NCBI GenBank assembly: GCA_002474345.1
Contig: DKQD01000048.1
Span: 1-18,137 of the forward strand
Origin: Bacteriovoracaceae bacterium UBA7317
GTDB taxonomy: Bacteria; Bdellovibrionota; Bacteriovoracia; Bacteriovoracales; Bacteriovoracaceae
Direction of reading: 5' to 3'
DNA: 18,137 bases
The translations under genes and the position numbers were made by a program. Positions 15,693 to 18,137 of this stretch are shown here, piece after piece (the stretch's first letter is position 1; each line of letters starts with the position of its first letter). The notes under the pieces are model-generated. The model saw only the letters and a program-made list of their open reading frames with translations. It was not told the origin of the DNA and did no database searches.

Positions 15693-16316
15693 TTACTGTT
15701 TTTTTCCCACAAGTTTTATCGTAAGAGAAACTTTATCATGAATAAGCCGGTTGCCTAAACCTTCAAAAAACTTTCCCGACCTAAATCGAACATTGTAATC
15801 TGTCCTATCAAAAACAATGTTCCCACTAGCGCGCAAGTTTTCTCCGTCAATTTGCAGGGATGCTTTAAAGTTTAGAGGCTTCTTTATCCCCTTGATGGTA
15901 AGATCCCCAGAAATAGTATGATTTCCGTCTTTTTCCTTCTTACTTCCGTTTATTTTCAAAGTTGAATAGGGGTACTTAGCAACAGAGAAAAAATCATCCG
16001 ATTTTAAATGGTTAACCAGCTTTTGATTCCATGGACTCTCAGAATCCAAATCTAAACAAACGATACTGTCCATATTTACCTTGAAGAAGCCTCCAAGAAT
16101 ATTTCCCTTATCAACTTTTAACGAGCCACTAGAAATTTTTAAAGTACCATTATGTCCTCCCATAACTTTTGTCGCTTTCCACTTAAGATCACTTGAGGAA
16201 GTGATAACTTTAAACTCACTTGAATAGAGAAATGATGGATTTAGAAAAAGGGCAGATAAAAGAGTGCCTAAAAGAAACTTCCTCAAAAAACATCCTTTTT
16301 TGTGATGAACGCTCAC
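15693..16316 (-). CDS. YceI-family periplasmic protein
   Basis: This is an exported lipocalin-like beta-barrel protein of the YceI family, members of which bind polyisoprenoid or amphiphilic ligands in the periplasm. A signal peptide (about 1-33: basic FLRKFLLG, hydrophobic core, cleavage near SFLYSS) is followed by the family pattern: LKWKATKVMGGHNGTLKI, LGGFFKVNMDSI, HLKSDDFFSVAKYP and a later SGDLTIKGIKKPL segment. It has 207 residues, the usual size. The start is GTG at 16316, chosen because agggaga lies 7 nt upstream and no ATG occurs before the signal peptide. It lies downstream of the purine enzyme on the same strand, behind a strong hairpin, so it may be its own unit. It is convergent with the sensor gene across 77 nt with no clear terminator. 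Confidence 0.9.
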   Translation of the reverse strand: MSVHHKKGCFLRKFLLGTLLSALFLNPSFLYSSEFKVITSSSDLKWKATKVMGGHNGTLKISSGSLKVDKGNILGGFFKVNMDSIVCLDLDSESPWNQKLVNHLKSDDFFSVAKYPYSTLKINGSKKEKDGNHTISGDLTIKGIKKPLNFKASLQIDGENLRASGNIVFDRTDYNVRFRSGKFFEGLGNRLIHDKVSLTIKLVGKKQ

Positions 16317-16394
16317 AACAATCTCCCTTTTTAAATTTTATTGTTTTAGTATTTAATTAAACAGTCTCTTTTGAATATTTTAAATTTTATTATC

Positions 16395-16431
16395 TCAAGA
16401 AAGGAAGGAATTTCAAGCCTTCCTTTCTTGA
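16395..16431 (-). terminator. Terminator hairpin after the IMPDH/GMPR-family gene
   Basis: Perfect 14-nt arms (16395-16408 and 16418-16431) enclose a 9-nt loop. It begins 35 nt beyond the stop of the minus-strand purine enzyme and precedes yceI. Read on the minus strand, the stem is followed by gataataaaattt, a weak, interrupted U tract, so termination may be incomplete and allow some readthrough into the YceI gene. Confidence 0.6.
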
Positions 16432-16465
16432 AACTTTATTTAAAAAGCATTGACAAGAAATTATC

Positions 16466-17530
16466 TTAGAAGTTCAAACCATGAGGCCTTGATTCATAAA
16501 GACCAGCACCACTCATTTCCACAAATTGAGCCTTTTCAACCATAGATTTAATGTCCATAGCTCCCATATAAGTCATACCTGAGCGAAGGCCTCCTTCAAG
16601 CTCTTCGATAATGTGGTGAACACTTCCTTTACAAGGAATTTCTGTGGCCTCTCCTTCAGCAACCATTCCTTTGGGAAGGTCTCCTCTCCAGGAAACCTGC
16701 GCATCCTTTGAAGCCATCCCCCTATACCTCTTCTTACCTGATTTCATTTCACCTGGAGTCTCAAGAGTCCCAGCGACTAAAGACCCGACCATCACAGTAG
16801 AAGCGCCAGCAGATAAGGCCTTAACAACATCTCCTGAGTTCTTTAAGCCACCGTCCGCAATAACAGGAACTTTGAATTTAGACGCCTCTAATGCACAAAG
16901 GGCAACAGCTGTAAGTTGAGGCACACCATGCCCTGTGATAATTCTAGTCGTACACATAGAGCCCGGCCCTATCCCAACTTTAACAGCATCAGCTCCATGC
17001 TCAATCAATCTTCTTGTAGCATCAGTTGTGGCCACATTACCTGCAATAATATCTATTTTAGGATATTTTTTCTTAACATGATCGAGGATTTCTAACATCA
17101 TAACGGAGTCACCATGAGCAATATCAATGGTTAAGATTTCAACCCCAGCATCAGCTAATAAGTCGGCCCTTAATTTCCCATCTTCCTTTACACCAATGGA
17201 AGCCGCTAAAGGAAGAGAATGCTCCAACGTTGATAAACCTTCCCTGATCTTTTTAACCTGCTCAACTTGTTCTTTTGGGTCCATAAAGCGGTGAAGAATT
17301 CCAAGGCCCCCTCTTTTTGCCATAGCAAGTGCCATTTCAGACTCTGTGACAGTATCCATATTTGCCGAAATAAAAGGAGTCCCCAAACTATAATTTTTTG
17401 TGACTTTTGTTTCCAATGAAGGGTCTCTTCTAGATGAAATATCTCCATGTCTGGGAACAAGTAGAACATCATTAAACGTTAAACCCTTCCCTCTCTCACC
17501 AATATTTTTTGCTGAAAAGAATATTTCCAT
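16466..17530 (-). CDS. IMP dehydrogenase/GMP reductase family enzyme, no CBS domains
   Basis: This TIM-barrel purine nucleotide oxidoreductase has [12 protein letters not shown] at the N-terminus, ANMDTVTE (56-63), the catalytic loop [11 protein letters not shown] (186-196) with Cys193, ADGG (226-229), the mobile flap after YRGMASKD and [12 protein letters not shown] (313-324). At 354 residues it lacks the CBS pair of standard IMP dehydrogenase (about 490). The flap from GMAS to AEG is 22 residues, equal to GMP reductases, and lacks the Arg-Tyr pair of IMP dehydrogenase; ILHRFM and SIGVKED also recall B. subtilis GuaC. The C-terminal AGLYESRPH looks more like IMP dehydrogenase. GMP reductase is thus favoured for purine salvage, but a CBS-less dehydrogenase is possible. 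agaggtgg precedes the ATG at ideal spacing. Confidence 0.85.
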   Translation of the reverse strand: MEIFFSAKNIGERGKGLTFNDVLLVPRHGDISSRRDPSLETKVTKNYSLGTPFISANMDTVTESEMALAMAKRGGLGILHRFMDPKEQVEQVKKIREGLSTLEHSLPLAASIGVKEDGKLRADLLADAGVEILTIDIAHGDSVMMLEILDHVKKKYPKIDIIAGNVATTDATRRLIEHGADAVKVGIGPGSMCTTRIITGHGVPQLTAVALCALEASKFKVPVIADGGLKNSGDVVKALSAGASTVMVGSLVAGTLETPGEMKSGKKRYRGMASKDAQVSWRGDLPKGMVAEGEATEIPCKGSVHHIIEELEGGLRSGMTYMGAMDIKSMVEKAQFVEMSGAGLYESRPHGLNF

Positions 17531-17637
17531 TTACCACCTCTTTTTTCTTTCAAAAATTTGGCCTTCAATTAGACCCGACCTGATAATCTAGACTGGCCAT
17601 ACAAGTTTGAAAAGGTAAATTAAAAGGAATTATATTT

Positions 17638-17667
17638 TTGACATTCCCATAGGGTACAACCAATTAT
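17638..17667 (+). promoter_or_regulatory. Candidate sigma-70-type promoter for the 3'-end gene
   Basis: A perfect -35 hexamer TTGACA (17638-17643) is followed after 18 nt by AATTAT (17662-17667), which matches four of six -10 positions. It would start transcription near 17674, leaving a leader of about 85 nt before the TTG start at 17759. Direct repeats TTACAA at 17667-17672 and 17677-17682, one helical turn apart, cover the expected start site. Confidence 0.4.
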
Positions 17668-17758
17668 TACAAGTACTTACAAATATTACCGACAAAACCC
17701 ATCAAGCTTCTTCAGAAATCAGCCGAAAAGAATCTAGTTCACTCTCCGGGGGTGGTAG

Positions 17759-18137
17759 TTGATTTTGGGTCACCTTACAGGAACTTATCTCATTGTTAAG
17801 CTTTTTAAACCAAAAGCAACAATCCCCCTCTTAACATCAAGTCTAATAGGTGCCTACTTTCCTGATATTATTGATAAAAGCTTAATGCTTTTTTCAATAG
17901 GAAATGGACGCTTTGTGGCCCACTCACTACCTTTTTTAAGCATACTTCTAGGAATTATTTCTCTGCCATTTCTTAATATAAAATCACTAAGAGAGTACAG
18001 GCACCTCTACCTTTGGTTCTCATTAGGCTGTTACCTCCATTTGCTTCAAGACTTTGTCCAAATAAAAACTTTACTTTGGCCATTTTTAGGTTCTTTTGAG
18101 GCGGTGGCCAGCATTTCACCGCCCTCGTTAACAGGAA
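17759..18137 (+). CDS. Membrane metal-dependent hydrolase, YdjM/DUF457-like (partial)
   Basis: This open frame runs off the right edge after 126 codons. The product resembles the inner-membrane metal-dependent hydrolase family (YdjM/DUF457): LGHLTGTYLIVKLFKPKA at the N-terminus, then PDIIDK (35-40), AHSLPF (54-59), a hydrophobic stretch (58-73) and YLHLLQD (92-98) followed by LLWPFLG. The conserved His5, Asp36, Asp39, His55, His94 and Asp98 are the likely metal ligands. An in-frame TAG lies directly before 17759, so the start must be the TTG there, preceded by gggggtgg, or the TTG two codons on. It is divergent from the purine enzyme across 228 nt. The physiological role of the family is poorly defined. 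Confidence 0.75.
   Translation, partial: MILGHLTGTYLIVKLFKPKATIPLLTSSLIGAYFPDIIDKSLMLFSIGNGRFVAHSLPFLSILLGIISLPFLNIKSLREYRHLYLWFSLGCYLHLLQDFVQIKTLLWPFLGSFEAVASISPPSLTG

Noticed and set aside
17206..17472. Second minus-strand frame inside the purine enzyme gene
   Set aside because: It is a frame-shifted shadow of a complete, motif-rich gene.
1..18137. Search for CRISPR repeats, IS ends, tRNAs and phage genes
   Set aside because: No regularly spaced repeats, terminal inverted repeats with transposase, cloverleaf-like sequences or phage proteins were seen.

Overview
The window is AT-rich bacterial chromosome with dense coding, short spacers and mostly clean ATG starts preceded by purine-rich Shine-Dalgarno sites. 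There are no phage, IS, CRISPR or tRNA signatures. The gene mix suggests a Gram-negative, signalling-rich bacterium: a lipoprotein with a lipobox, a periplasmic YceI protein, a bacterial lipase-maturation-factor homologue, glutaredoxin 2 and very large hybrid or CheA-like histidine kinases. The low GC and this mix fit a marine Bdellovibrio-like predator (Bacteriovorax/Halobacteriovorax type) best, but that assignment is inference; no rRNA or other phylogenetic marker is present.

Layout. (1) 17-1970, + strand: the two ATPase genes (oppD, oppF type) at the end of a peptide ABC importer operon whose permease and binding-protein genes would lie to the left. A perfect 13-bp hairpin at 2015-2047 closes it against a convergent lipoprotein gene. 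(2) 2058-5055: an unrecognised lipoprotein (-), glutaredoxin 2 (-), a divergent thioredoxin-type arsenate reductase (+), and a uridine kinase (-, TTG start) that overlaps the arsenate reductase tail to tail by 4 nt. (3) 5250-7727, +: an alpha/beta hydrolase 3 nt ahead of a multi-pass membrane protein of the lipase maturation factor (LMF1/2) family, a probable two-gene unit. (4) 7851-15615, +: a signalling block made of a soluble REC-HisKA-HATPase-REC hybrid kinase, a secreted DUF2141-type protein, a histidine phosphatase overlapping it by 4 nt, a stand-alone cyclic-nucleotide-binding domain protein, and a 1314-residue membrane sensor. The sensor combines a 7TMR-DISM-like input, a PAS-like domain, two HPt domains and a CheA-type ATPase with no CheW-like regulatory domain. 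(5) 15693-17530, -: a periplasmic YceI-family protein (GTG start) and, upstream of it, an IMP dehydrogenase/GMP reductase family enzyme without CBS domains, separated by a perfect 14-bp hairpin. (6) 17759 to the end, +: the start of a membrane metal-dependent hydrolase (YdjM/DUF457-like) that runs off the window.

The parts most worth a second look are the CheA-like sensor and its leader, the hydrolase-LMF pair, and the purine enzyme with a GMP-reductase-length flap. Most other genes are ordinary housekeeping. I saw no clear evidence of a wholly new defence or mobile system.
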